Shown one piece after another: positions 1 to 7,256 of a DNA stretch of 35,196 nucleotides (its first letter is position 1; every line of letters begins with the position of its first letter). The notes beneath the pieces were generated by a model. That model saw only the letters and a list, made by a program, of their open reading frames with translations, did not search any database and was not told the DNA's origin. Both the position numbers and the translations under genes were made by a program. Source of the DNA: Eubacteriaceae bacterium (GTDB taxonomy: Bacteria > Bacillota > Clostridia > Eubacteriales > Anaerofustaceae); the NCBI GenBank assembly GCA_017531485.1, contig JAFXKY010000004.1, positions 1 through 35,196 on the forward strand, given 5' to 3'.

Positions 1-102
1 AGAACCTACAATGACGGGCTTGGCGGAAAAGGCGAATGGCCGGGATTTCCGGGAGCAAAACACGACCTCAGAGCTATGCACGAAAAACTGCGGATGATGT
101 GA
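1..102 (+). CDS. C-terminal tail of an unidentified protein (partial)
   Basis: Frame 1 is open from the window edge to a TGA at 100-102 and gives 33 residues ending HEKLRMM. An intrinsic terminator follows at 137-163, which supports a real gene ending here. The tail is hydrophilic and Gly-rich at its start (GLGGKGEWPGFPGAK), with no domain that I recognise. The start and most of the gene lie outside the window, so no function is given. A longer open frame at 36-230 on the same strand is less likely because it runs through the terminator hairpin. Confidence 0.5.
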   Translation, partial: RTYNDGLGGKGEWPGFPGAKHDLRAMHEKLRMM

Positions 103-136
103 TGCGCGGTACATTTCAGTATATTAAAGACAAGAC

Positions 137-163
137 GGCAGGACCCAAGGTTCTGCCTTTTTT
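137..163 (+). terminator. Intrinsic terminator after the partial gene
   Basis: GGCAGGACC (137-145) pairs with GGTTCTGCC (149-157) across a CAA loop with one G-T pair, followed by six T (158-163). It lies 35 bases after the stop of the partial frame. Confidence 0.85.
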
Positions 164-219
164 GCGCAACAATTTAATAAAACCATGCTTCGCTCATAAA
201 AAACAGGATGGTCGGAGCA

Positions 220-249
220 TAAAAAAATAACATGGTATCACCATGTTAT
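220..249 (-). terminator. Intrinsic terminator of tRNA-Pro
   Basis: ATAACATGGT (227-236) and ACCATGTTAT (240-249) form a perfect 10-bp stem with a 3-base loop. Read on the minus strand, the stem is followed by a run of seven T (221-227). It lies about 18 bases after the tRNA 3' end. A second, imperfect hairpin follows at 184-220 on the same strand and may act as a backup. Confidence 0.8.
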
Positions 250-267
250 ACTCTTCAGAAAATAAGA

Positions 268-344
268 TGGTCGGAGCGAGAGGATTCGAACCTCCGGCCT
301 CTTGAACCCCATTCAAGCGCGCTACCAAACTGCGCCACGCCCCG
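268..344 (-). tRNA. tRNA-Pro, anticodon GGG
   Basis: Read on the minus strand, the 77-nt gene has a complete cloverleaf. The acceptor stem CGGGGCG pairs with CGCTCCG (one G-T pair), there is a D arm with the GGTAGCGC core, the anticodon stem is CTTGA/TCAAG, and the T loop is TTCGAAT. The 7-nt anticodon loop is ATGGGGT, which places GGG at positions 34-36 with G37, as in proline tRNAs. CCA is encoded (268-270). A promoter with 17-bp spacing and a terminator flank it, so it is a single-gene unit. Confidence 0.95.
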
Positions 345-355
345 ACTACCGTATT

Positions 356-384
356 ATTATATACACTTGCGCAAAGAAAATCAA
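356..384 (-). promoter_or_regulatory. Promoter of tRNA-Pro
   Basis: On the minus strand, TTGATT (379-384) and TATAAT (356-361) are separated by 17 bases. The -10 box ends 11 bases before the tRNA 5' end, as expected for a stable-RNA promoter. Confidence 0.75.
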
Positions 385-415
385 GAGAAAATTTCATTTT
401 ATTTGAAAATTATTT

Positions 416-925
416 TTGTTTCCCCAAGGAACATCCGTGCCGATGATTGTCGGGGAAATACGGCGGTATCTTCGGGACAACAGCACGATAAGGGTGTCGC
501 GGTCGATGAAAGACATCGCATACAAAAGTCTTCGGCTGCGGGAGAGTGATCCGGAGAAATATGCCGACAACGCGGAGATCGCAAAGGTACTGGAAGTGAC
601 GGAAAAAGAGGTCGAGGAAGCCCTCAGCGCCATTGCGGAGCCCAGTTCATTATATGAATGCATTTATTCCGAAGGCGGCGACAACATCCTTCTCATGGAC
701 AGGATAAAGGACGAGAAGAACACGGAGGAGATGTGGACAGAGCGCATCTGTCTTTTACAGGCGATTAAGACGCTCAGCGACAAGGAAAAGCTCATTATCA
801 ACCTCAGGTACTACAAAGGCAAAACCCAGACGCAGGTGGCTGAAGCAATAGGCATCAGTCAGGCGCAGGTGTCCAGGATCGAAAAAAGCGCCATCGAAAG
901 GCTGAAAAGGCAGATGAGCGTATGA
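416..925 (+). pseudogene. 5'-truncated sporulation sigma factor (SigF/SigG family)
   Basis: The open frame starts at a TTG and encodes 169 residues. From [14 protein letters not shown] onward (about residue 9) it matches forespore sigma factors: end of region 2.4, region 3, then region 4 with GKTQTQVAEAIGISQAQVSR (helix-turn-helix) near the C-terminus. Region 4 (EKLIINLRYYKGKTQ) looks nearer SigF, while IYSEGGDNILLMDRI recalls SigG, so I do not choose. Intact members have about 250 residues. Everything before region 2.4, including the core-binding and -10-melting parts, is missing, and the bases upstream belong to the tRNA-Pro promoter. The first residues (FPQGTSVPM) look like a damaged version of the usual FxTYAVPM. 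No convincing ribosome site precedes the TTG. A shortened protein starting at ATG 443 could still be made, but it should not act as a normal sigma factor. Confidence 0.75.
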
Positions 926-950
926 AAATTCCCGCATAATAGTGAAAAGG

Positions 951-985
951 CCGTCAGAGAGATCTGACGGTCTTCTTTGTTTTTC
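951..985 (+). terminator. Intrinsic terminator after the sigma-factor fragment
   Basis: CCGTCAGA (951-958) and TCTGACGG (963-970) form an 8-bp stem with a 4-base loop, followed by a T-rich tract. Retention of a good terminator suggests that the truncation affected only the 5' side of the gene. Confidence 0.8.
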
Positions 986-1018
986 GGTGAAATCTGCCGG
1001 TGTGGGATTTTCGCGAAG

Positions 1019-1843
1019 CTAAAAGTCAAATACGTGGTCTGCGGGATAATAGTTGTTACACTGTATATACGAGCCTGGATTCTTTTCAAACCACAACATT
1101 TCATCCGAGAAAGCGGAATCATCAGGTGTGCCGCGGGTAGAACGGCGGGTTGCGTAAGTGTATAGGATAACTCCCGCCTCTCCTTCTTCGTAAGGTGCGA
1201 CAATATATTCCCTGCCGCTTTCCGTATTGACAAGCGCATCGGGCAGGGCGATATCCACGAAGAATCCTTCTTCGAGATATCCTTCCGTGCCGAGTCCGTA
1301 ATACGTTTCCCAGAAGCGGTGCTGCCACTTGTTGAAGCTCTGATATGATCCTGCCGGAACATCGAGGGAATTGCCTTTGAGGTCGCCGTAAATGTCTTCA
1401 TGTTCGGAAATGAGGATCTCTACCCTTTCCTTGAAATTTTCGACGCTTGTGGCATAAACAAGGCTTCCTGCGCGGAGCTGGTCGAGCTTTCCGTTAAGGA
1501 AGATCGCCGTGACATAAGAATTTATCTCGCGGGAAGGGTCATAAAGCTTGGTGTGGACATGTTTCCACTCACAGCCTTCATCAATCTCCATCGCCTTCGC
1601 ATCATACGTAACGTTCGCGTCTTTGCCGTATCTTTCGGAAACTATGGAAATATATTCGTCGTAGCTCATTCCGAAAGACATTCCTTCAAAGAAATCCGTT
1701 CCTTCGTACACCGTCGTTCCGTCAATGGGTTTACCCACATCGGGAGTCGTGAAAACTTCTTCCGCCGCCTTTGCCTTACATCCCGCAAGGGCCGCAAGGA
1801 GCATACAAAGGATCAGGACAAAGGGTAATACTTTTCTGTTCAT
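1019..1843 (-). CDS. Putative secreted lipoprotein, unknown family
   Basis: The protein has 274 residues and begins MNRKVLPFVLILCMLLAALAG, with a Cys at the next position: a type II signal peptide with lipobox LAGC, so it should be lipid-anchored outside the membrane. The start at 1843 is chosen over an upstream in-frame ATG (1870) because AAGGAG lies 6 bases before it. The mature part is acidic and aromatic-rich (for example FFEGMSFGMSYDEYISIV), with no domain I recognise and no visible catalytic motif. It follows another lipoprotein gene on the same strand, but a terminator at 1951-1981 separates them, so it probably has its own weak promoter. Expression and function are open. Confidence 0.8.
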   Translation of the reverse strand: MNRKVLPFVLILCMLLAALAGCKAKAAEEVFTTPDVGKPIDGTTVYEGTDFFEGMSFGMSYDEYISIVSERYGKDANVTYDAKAMEIDEGCEWKHVHTKLYDPSREINSYVTAIFLNGKLDQLRAGSLVYATSVENFKERVEILISEHEDIYGDLKGNSLDVPAGSYQSFNKWQHRFWETYYGLGTEGYLEEGFFVDIALPDALVNTESGREYIVAPYEEGEAGVILYTYATRRSTRGTPDDSAFSDEMLWFEKNPGSYIQCNNYYPADHVFDF

Positions 1844-1950
1844 GCTTTTCTCCTTTATTTTTATTCGCACAAAGATCTCTGTACTTTTATTGTACCCCCC
1901 TTTGGGAAAATCAAGAAATTTAATCTGATTTTAATAATCGGCATATTACA

Positions 1951-1981
1951 GCAAAAAAGACAGCATAAGCTGTCTTAAAAA
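1951..1981 (-). terminator. Intrinsic terminator after the second lipoprotein gene
   Basis: AAGACAGC (1957-1964) and GCTGTCTT (1969-1976) form an 8-bp stem with an ATAA loop. T runs lie on both sides, so it can work in both directions. The same hairpin sequence recurs at 3059-3078. Confidence 0.8.
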
Positions 1982-2022
1982 ATCTCTGAAAAGCATTGAA
2001 GCAGATCCGGCTTGGGGTAGTG

Positions 2023-2832
2023 CTACTTACTTGTTTCGAGGGAATAAGTCTCAGGATAACGCTCCTTATGGAAAATGATCTCCGCGATGAGAGGGCTTTC
2101 CCCTCTCATTTCATCAGGATCGTCCTTTGTATAGTAAGCGGCGACGAAGTAATATTTCGTGCGCGTATCTGTGTCGTCATAAAGATATCCGTCATAATGT
2201 TCGGAAGTATATCCCTCGGAGAGGTATCCTTTCCTGAATGAACTGCATCTGTCCGGGATCTCTTCTGCTGATAGTTTCTGCATTTTTGGAATGGAATTTT
2301 CCCTGACAAACTTATCATAAAGCTCGCTCTTTTTATTCAGGAATTCGTTCATATCAGGCTTTGTTGCGTCCATGATGAGTACAACATCTACACCCCAGAG
2401 CGAAAAATCATCAAAATAGTCCTCTCTTGAAAAGTAAAGGGTAGTGTCTACATAATCCTTGTCCGATGTCAGTGATGAACCTGATGCGGTATGTGAGCAG
2501 TCAATGCCTTCCTCCCATCTGTCATCGACGAGGTGCCCGAAAATGCCGTCGGGATTTATAGAACTTCCCATATCGGTATATTTCGTTCCGAGTTCAAGCC
2601 CATCAAAGCAGAAATATTTATCTGCATTTCCCGGCTCACGCAGTTCTGCGGAAAAACCAAACGATGTGGGCGTAAATCCCCAATCTTTGTTTATTGCATC
2701 GTTGCAGTCAATATTCGCATCACCTGTCTTCGCATCCTCTTTCGGCGCCACGGAACACGACGTAAGGAGCAGAAGGATCAGAAGAATAAAAATTATCGGT
2801 TTATGTTTTCTTGTTTTGTAACTTTTTTTCAT
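2023..2832 (-). CDS. Putative secreted lipoprotein, unknown family
   Basis: The protein has 269 residues. The N-terminus has a basic stretch (MKKSYKTRKHK), a hydrophobic helix (IIFILLILLLLT) and the lipobox LTSC, so a lipid-anchored extracellular protein is predicted. AGGAGG lies 8 bases before the ATG. The mature part is rich in Asp, Glu and Tyr, and no known domain is recognised. It shares no clear similarity with the neighbouring lipoprotein at 1019-1843. Upstream are a well-spaced promoter (2967-2995) and a 19-bp palindrome (2944-2962), which suggest regulated transcription by an unknown repressor. Confidence 0.8.
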   Translation of the reverse strand: MKKSYKTRKHKPIIFILLILLLLTSCSVAPKEDAKTGDANIDCNDAINKDWGFTPTSFGFSAELREPGNADKYFCFDGLELGTKYTDMGSSINPDGIFGHLVDDRWEEGIDCSHTASGSSLTSDKDYVDTTLYFSREDYFDDFSLWGVDVVLIMDATKPDMNEFLNKKSELYDKFVRENSIPKMQKLSAEEIPDRCSSFRKGYLSEGYTSEHYDGYLYDDTDTRTKYYFVAAYYTKDDPDEMRGESPLIAEIIFHKERYPETYSLETSK

Positions 2833-2943
2833 TTTAATGTCCTCCTTGATTTATTACATTCAGCCATGGGATAATGATATGCACAGCATTTCTGATGTAC
2901 ATTACTTGCGGAGCATGATGCGGTCACCTTCTTTCTGAAAAAG

Positions 2944-2962
2944 TTGTAACTTTTAGTTACAA
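2944..2962. promoter_or_regulatory. Palindromic operator candidate before the lipoprotein gene
   Basis: TTGTAACT and AGTTACAA are perfect inverted repeats separated by TTT. The palindrome begins 4 bases downstream of the -10 box of the promoter at 2967-2995, a position suited to a repressor. There is no T run, so it is not a terminator. The half-site TGTAAC resembles GntR- or PadR-type sites, but no regulator gene is adjacent. Confidence 0.5.
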
Positions 2963-2966
2963 GTGT

Positions 2967-2995
2967 ATTATATACCACTTCGGGGACATATGCAA
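2967..2995 (-). promoter_or_regulatory. Promoter of the lipoprotein gene at 2023-2832
   Basis: On the minus strand, TTGCAT (2990-2995) and TATAAT (2967-2972) are separated by 17 bases. The implied leader is about 125 bases and contains the palindrome at 2944-2962. Confidence 0.6.
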
Positions 2996-3057
2996 TAATT
3001 TGACACAAAAAAAGTAAATTATTTCATGTTTGACGCATAAATTGCGAAACAAATTAA

Positions 3058-3082
3058 AAAAGACAGCATAAGCTGTCTTTTT
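3058..3082 (-). terminator. Intrinsic terminator of trxA
   Basis: AAGACAGC (3059-3066) pairs with GCTGTCTT (3071-3078) around an ATAA loop, with an A run before and T run after, so it is probably bidirectional. It lies about 22 bases after the trxA stop. Its stem and loop are identical to the hairpin at 1957-1976. Confidence 0.8.
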
Positions 3083-3103
3083 ACTGCAATTCAATCAATT
3101 ATT

Positions 3104-3433
3104 TTACATAAGTGATTCGATGATCTGTTTATATCCGTCATAACGGAGTGCGCCGACTTTTGAAGCGAGGAGTTCGCCGCCTTTGAAGAAGAGAACTGTC
3201 GGGATAGACATGATTCCGAACTGACCGGGAACTGTGTCGTTGTCGTCAACGTTGAGTTTGCAGATCTTTACTTTTCCTGCGTATTCTTCTGAAAGCTTGT
3301 CCATGATGGGTGTTACGGCTCTGCACGGTCCGCACCATTCTGCCCAGAAATCAACCACTGTAAGTGTTTCACTGTTTAATACTTCATTTGCGAAATCTTC
3401 ATCATTGATGATTACTACCTTTGAATCAGCCAT
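3104..3433 (-). CDS. trxA: Thioredoxin
   Basis: This 109-residue cytoplasmic dithiol carrier reduces protein disulfides. The active site WCGPC is preceded by VVDFWAE, and the cis-proline loop SIPTVLFF and the C-terminal KVGA segment of classical thioredoxins are present. The length is typical. The start at 3433 (MADSKVV) is preferred to an upstream ATG (3484) because AGGAGG lies 6 bases before it and the N-terminus then aligns with other thioredoxins. It is transcribed alone, divergently from the holB-ricT block, with a long inverted repeat (3481-3511) between them. Confidence 0.95.
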   Translation of the reverse strand: MADSKVVIINDEDFANEVLNSETLTVVDFWAEWCGPCRAVTPIMDKLSEEYAGKVKICKLNVDDNDTVPGQFGIMSIPTVLFFKGGELLASKVGALRYDGYKQIIESLM

Positions 3434-3480
3434 TTGTATTCCTCCTTGGATGAGTAAACACGGTATTTGGTAATTATGCC

Positions 3481-3511
3481 GCAAAATAATAATTATGTCA
3501 TATTATTTTGC
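3481..3511. repeat. 11-bp inverted repeat between trxA and holB
   Basis: GCAAAATAATA (3481-3491) and TATTATTTTGC (3501-3511) are perfect complements around a 9-base centre. The repeat lies 48 bases before the trxA start and 22 bases before a TATAAT (3533-3538) directed towards holB. It could be a shared operator or an RNA hairpin. No T run follows, so it is not a standard terminator. Confidence 0.5.
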
Positions 3512-3687
3512 CCGCAAACGCGGAAAATATGATATAATATACTTCCGCGGACTGAAGTTTATCCAAAATTAAAAATCCATGTTTTACTCTAAGTAAAATT
3601 ATGATACAATAATACTATCAGTTTCGGAGCAAAAAAGCAAAGAAAAAATGACCTGTAAATAAAATTGTCTGAAAAAGGTATATATAA

Positions 3688-4602
3688 ATGTATTTCGAAG
3701 GTTTGCTGACGGACATCATTGATTCCGACAGAAAGATGCTGATGTCGATGATGACATCGGAAAAATTATCCCACGCATATCTTTTCGTTTCCGACTCTGC
3801 CATAAATGCGGAGAATGTGTGTGCGGAATTTTTGGGGATGATAATGAGTGACGAGAATTCTTTTGAGAATATTCTCACGAGGATCAGAAACCACAACCAC
3901 ACGGATGTGATGCACATTTATCCCGACGGCTCAACCGTAAAGATAAAACAGCTCAGAAACGTCGTTCCGGAGTTTCTGCAATCTTCCCCGACGGAAGCTT
4001 CCAACAGGGCCGTCATCATCCACGAAGCGGAGAAAATGACGGATGAATCCCAGAATTTCCTTTTAAAGACCATTGAAGAACCGCCGAAAGGGGCGATAAT
4101 GATCCTGCTTTCGGATTCTGTGGAAAATATCCTGCCGACGATCATGTCAAGAGTGACGAAGATCACTTTAAAAAGCACATCCCACTCCGTCGACGATCCG
4201 CAGATCAGGAAATTCATCGCTGAGAGAATGGAAAAGCTTATTCTGGAAGGAAGCATCGAAGGGATCTTCTCGACGGCTGTTGCACTCACAAACAGCGCTG
4301 ACGAAAATGACAAAAACAAATCCCAGAAGGATGCGGCGCTGATAAATCTTGAGTATGTCTATGCGTTTTTCACTCAGCTGCTGTTATTCAAAACGACCGG
4401 AAGGACAAGGGAATATACAAAAGAGGATTTCGGTATCCTCACAGGCAAGATCGGCCATCTTTGCAATCTGAATATAATTGATATAATAGAAGATACAATA
4501 ACAAGAGTTGCACACAACGCATCTGTCCGCCTCGCGCTGGAGAGCATGCTTATTCGCATATTGGAGGAATGCAATGCAGAAAATAGTTGGAATAAGATTT
4601 AA
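3688..4602 (+). CDS. holB: DNA polymerase III subunit delta'
   Basis: This 304-residue clamp-loader protein assists loading of the sliding clamp onto DNA. The N-terminal part is AAA+-like: LSHAYLF near residue 28, then KIKQLRNVV, RAVIIHEAEKMTDESQNFLLKTIEEPP, and a sensor-1-like region ending ILPTIMSRV. As usual in this subunit, no Walker A (GxxxxGK[ST]) is seen, so it should not hydrolyse ATP. The C-terminal third is less conserved. The gene overlaps ricT by 29 bases, and the holB-ricT order matches holB-yaaT in Bacillus. A likely -10 box (TATAAT, 3533-3538) lies 150 bases upstream, with only a weak -35 box. Confidence 0.88.
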   Translation: MYFEGLLTDIIDSDRKMLMSMMTSEKLSHAYLFVSDSAINAENVCAEFLGMIMSDENSFENILTRIRNHNHTDVMHIYPDGSTVKIKQLRNVVPEFLQSSPTEASNRAVIIHEAEKMTDESQNFLLKTIEEPPKGAIMILLSDSVENILPTIMSRVTKITLKSTSHSVDDPQIRKFIAERMEKLILEGSIEGIFSTAVALTNSADENDKNKSQKDAALINLEYVYAFFTQLLLFKTTGRTREYTKEDFGILTGKIGHLCNLNIIDIIEDTITRVAHNASVRLALESMLIRILEECNAENSWNKI

Positions 4603-5497
4603 AAGTGCAGGGAAGATATATTATTTCGACCCGCAGCAGATATTTTTAAAACTCGGCGACAACGTTATCGTCGAGACCGCAAGGGGAATGGAGTTCGGAA
4701 CGGTGGCTTCGAAGGTGAAGTACGTGGAAGAAGAAACCCTCAAGCATCCCGTGAAGCCCGTAATCAGAAAAGCCACACCCAAAGACATCAAAGACTGGGA
4801 AACAAACCTCGCGAAGGTTCCCGAAGCGCTTGAGATATGCAAACAGCAGGTCGCAAAACACAAGCTCAACATGAAAGTCATCAAAGCGGAATACACCTTT
4901 GATGCATCAAAAGTCATCTTCTCATTCACCGCAGACGGACGAATCGACTTCCGTGAGCTCGTAAAGGACCTTGCGGCGATCTTCCGCATCCGCATCGAGC
5001 TTCGTCAGGTGGGAGTGCGTGACGAATCCAAGATGCTCGGCGGAGTTGCGCAGTGCGGCAGGGAGCTTTGCTGCAGCAAGTGGCTCAGCGAATTTGAGCC
5101 GGTGTCAATAAAAATGGCGAAAGAGCAGGGCCTCTCCCTGAACCCGGGAAAGATCAGCGGTGCCTGCGGAAGACTCCTCTGCTGTCTTAAATATGAACAC
5201 GATCATTACGAACAGACGCTCAGCGAAATGCCGGACATCGGACAGAAGGTCAGGACGAAAAACGGCGAAGGCGTAGTAACGGCTGTGAATGTTATAAAAG
5301 AAAAGGTGACAGTGCGTTTTGCGGATGAAGACGGAGTATTAAGGGAATACCCGAAAGACGAAGTCACTCCCGTCGGCGGCAAAAAACACCGTCCGAAGAA
5401 GAATGAGGATGAATATGCCGATCTCTCTGCGGAAGAGATCGCCGAACTCAAAAAACTTCAGCAGAAGACAAAAGAGAGTGTTGAAGGAGATATGTAA
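4574..5497 (+). CDS. ricT: PSP1-domain protein of the RicT/YaaT family
   Basis: The protein has 307 residues. The C-terminal PSP1 domain carries the Cys motifs CGRELCCSKWL and CGRLLCCLKYE (about residues 168-216), characteristic of RicT/YaaT. In Bacillus subtilis this protein works with RicA and RicF, binds Fe-S clusters and affects mRNA maturation and development. The start at 4574 is chosen because GGAGG (4563-4567) lies 6 bases upstream and MQKIVGIRFK is the usual family N-terminus. The lysine-rich end (GGKKHRPKKNEDEYADLSAE) is variable in the family. RicA and RicF partners are not in the window. Confidence 0.9.
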   Translation: MQKIVGIRFKSAGKIYYFDPQQIFLKLGDNVIVETARGMEFGTVASKVKYVEEETLKHPVKPVIRKATPKDIKDWETNLAKVPEALEICKQQVAKHKLNMKVIKAEYTFDASKVIFSFTADGRIDFRELVKDLAAIFRIRIELRQVGVRDESKMLGGVAQCGRELCCSKWLSEFEPVSIKMAKEQGLSLNPGKISGACGRLLCCLKYEHDHYEQTLSEMPDIGQKVRTKNGEGVVTAVNVIKEKVTVRFADEDGVLREYPKDEVTPVGGKKHRPKKNEDEYADLSAEEIAELKKLQQKTKESVEGDM

Positions 5498-5503
5498 AAT
5501 TCA

Positions 5504-5529
5504 GGGCAGCATCTGCTGCTCTTTTTTTT
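5504..5529 (+). terminator. Intrinsic terminator of holB-ricT
   Basis: The GGGCAGCA / TGCTGCTC hairpin (5504-5521, one G-T pair) is followed by eight T. It lies 7 bases after the ricT stop. Confidence 0.85.
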
Positions 5530-5535
5530 CGGTCG

Positions 5536-5565
5536 CAATAAAAGATCCCACAAATGTGGGATCTT
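5536..5565 (-). terminator. Intrinsic terminator of dapA-dapB
   Basis: AAGATCCCACA (5542-5552) and TGTGGGATCTT (5555-5565) form a perfect 11-bp stem. Read on the minus strand it is followed by TTTATTG. It faces the ricT terminator, so the two convergent units are insulated. Confidence 0.75.
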
Positions 5566-5591
5566 GATTATCCGGTCATACTTTCAGTTAT

Positions 5592-6332
5592 TCAGCCGAC
5601 TATGCTGTTCATATCGTAAAGCCCCGCGGGTTTGCCGCAAATAAATTCTGCCGCATCAAGCGCGCCTTCGGCGAAGAGTGCGCGGTCGTGAGCTTCATGT
5701 CTGATACGGATGCTCTGAGTATCCGTAGCGATGATTATTTCATGATCCCCGACGGTATTTCCCGTGCGGATGGAATGGATCCCGATCTCGTTTTTCGGTC
5801 GCTTGCCGTTTTCGCTTCTTCCGATGTTGAATTCCGCATCGGGACGGACCTCCCTCAACGCATTTCCAAGAAGGATGGCAGTACCGCTGGGAACGTCAAG
5901 CTTGCGGTTATGATGTGTTTCAATGATCTCGATATCCGCATCAGGGAAGAGTGATGCAGCGGTCTTTGCAAGGCGCGCAGTGACTGCGATGCCGAGGGAC
6001 ATATTGGCGGAATAAAACACGGGAATCGTCTTTGCCGCCAATCCGATCACTGCTTTTTCCTCATCCGTATGGGCAGTTGTGGCAATGACCAGCGGAATAT
6101 TTCTACCGGAAGCGTATCGGCAGAGGTCCGCTGCGGCACTGTGGTGAGAAAAATCTATGATGCAGTCCGCATCCCCGTCAAAATCAAAAATGTTTTTAAA
6201 TACGGGATATTCTCCGTTTTCCTCGCTATGTATATCAACTGCGGCGACGATCTCGTAGCGTTCGTCGGGAAGCATCATTGAAATAATCGTGCGGCCCATA
6301 CGTCCGCAGGCTCCGTTTATTACTACCTTCAT
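5592..6332 (-). CDS. dapB: 4-hydroxy-tetrahydrodipicolinate reductase
   Basis: DapB reduces 4-hydroxy-tetrahydrodipicolinate with NAD(P)H to tetrahydrodipicolinate. The 246 residues begin with the nucleotide-binding motif NGACGRMGRT (6-15). The catalytic and substrate-binding segment IETHHNRKLDVPSGTA is complete, with the His pair and Lys used in catalysis. IRTGNTVGDHEI is another family block. Its start ATG shares one base with the dapA stop (TAATG at 6332), so the two are translationally coupled and lie under the same lysine riboswitch. The product feeds Ddh, encoded on the opposite strand at 7636. Confidence 0.95.
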   Translation of the reverse strand: MKVVINGACGRMGRTIISMMLPDERYEIVAAVDIHSEENGEYPVFKNIFDFDGDADCIIDFSHHSAAADLCRYASGRNIPLVIATTAHTDEEKAVIGLAAKTIPVFYSANMSLGIAVTARLAKTAASLFPDADIEIIETHHNRKLDVPSGTAILLGNALREVRPDAEFNIGRSENGKRPKNEIGIHSIRTGNTVGDHEIIIATDTQSIRIRHEAHDRALFAEGALDAAEFICGKPAGLYDMNSIVG

Positions 6333-7225
6333 TATCTGACCTCGATTCCTGATTCACGCATATGTCTGAGCATGATCTTTTCTTTTTCTTCGTCCATTTC
6401 GCAAAGGGGCAGGCGCAGATAATTATCGCAAAAGCCCATAGCCGCCATTGCCGCTTTTACGGGAATGGGGTTTACTTCGCTGAACAGCGAATTGATCAAA
6501 GGGAGATACTTGAACTGAAGCTGTGCGCTTCCCATGACATCTCCGTCAAAGAATTTCTGACAGATATTGTGGGTCTCGCGGGGCAGAAGGTTGGAAAGAA
6601 CGGAAATTACGCCTTTTCCGCCAAGAGATAAAAGCGGAGTGATCTGGTCATCGTTGCCTGAATAAAGATCGAGCTTATCGCCCACGAGGGACATGGTCTC
6701 AACGATGGCGGAAATATCTCCGCAGGCTTCCTTGATAGCCGCGATGTTTTCATGGTCCGCAAGAGCCGCATATGTCTTCGGCGCAATGGCGCAGCCTGTT
6801 CTGGACGGCACGTTATAAAGGATCATGGGTTTTGTGGAAGCGTCGGCAATCGCCGTAAACATCTTTACAAGTCCGCGCTGAGTCGCTTTGTTATAGTAAG
6901 GAGTAACTACCAGCGTGGCGTCAACGCCTTCGTTACACGCAAAACGGGTAAGGTCGACGGCATAATCCGTGTCGTTGGAGCCTGTTCCCGCAATTACGGG
7001 GACCCTGCCGTTGACGTGCTTTACGGCAAAGGAGATGACCTCGCGGTGTTCTTCGTCCGTAAGGGTGGAAGCTTCGCCTGTGGTTCCGCACACGACAAGG
7101 GCGTCGATGCCCGAATCGATCTGCCAGTCTATAAGACGGGCGAACTGATCATAAACTACTCCATTTTCGTCAAGGGGTGTGATAAGAGCTGTTGCAGCTC
7201 CAGTAAAAATAGTGTTCTTTTTCAT
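6332..7225 (-). CDS. dapA: 4-hydroxy-tetrahydrodipicolinate synthase
   Basis: DapA condenses pyruvate with aspartate semialdehyde, the first committed step of lysine and diaminopimelate synthesis. The 297 residues form a TIM barrel with GTTGEAS (Thr pair of the proton relay), LYNVPSRTG (catalytic Tyr) and the Schiff-base Lys in AAIKEA. The start at 7225 (MKKNTIFTGAATALITP) has CGGAG 7 bases upstream; a longer frame to 7318 would run into the riboswitch. Transcription begins about 270 bases upstream at the 7506-7534 promoter and must pass the lysine riboswitch terminator, so lysine should repress the gene. Confidence 0.96.
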   Translation of the reverse strand: MKKNTIFTGAATALITPLDENGVVYDQFARLIDWQIDSGIDALVVCGTTGEASTLTDEEHREVISFAVKHVNGRVPVIAGTGSNDTDYAVDLTRFACNEGVDATLVVTPYYNKATQRGLVKMFTAIADASTKPMILYNVPSRTGCAIAPKTYAALADHENIAAIKEACGDISAIVETMSLVGDKLDLYSGNDDQITPLLSLGGKGVISVLSNLLPRETHNICQKFFDGDVMGSAQLQFKYLPLINSLFSEVNPIPVKAAMAAMGFCDNYLRLPLCEMDEEKEKIMLRHMRESGIEVR

Positions 7226-7256
7226 TTCATACTCCGGTAAACAATAAATTTGTAAA

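Noticed and set aside
36-230. Open frame of 64 codons on the plus strand
   Set aside because: It runs through a clear terminator hairpin and T run and overlaps another frame that fits the window edge better.
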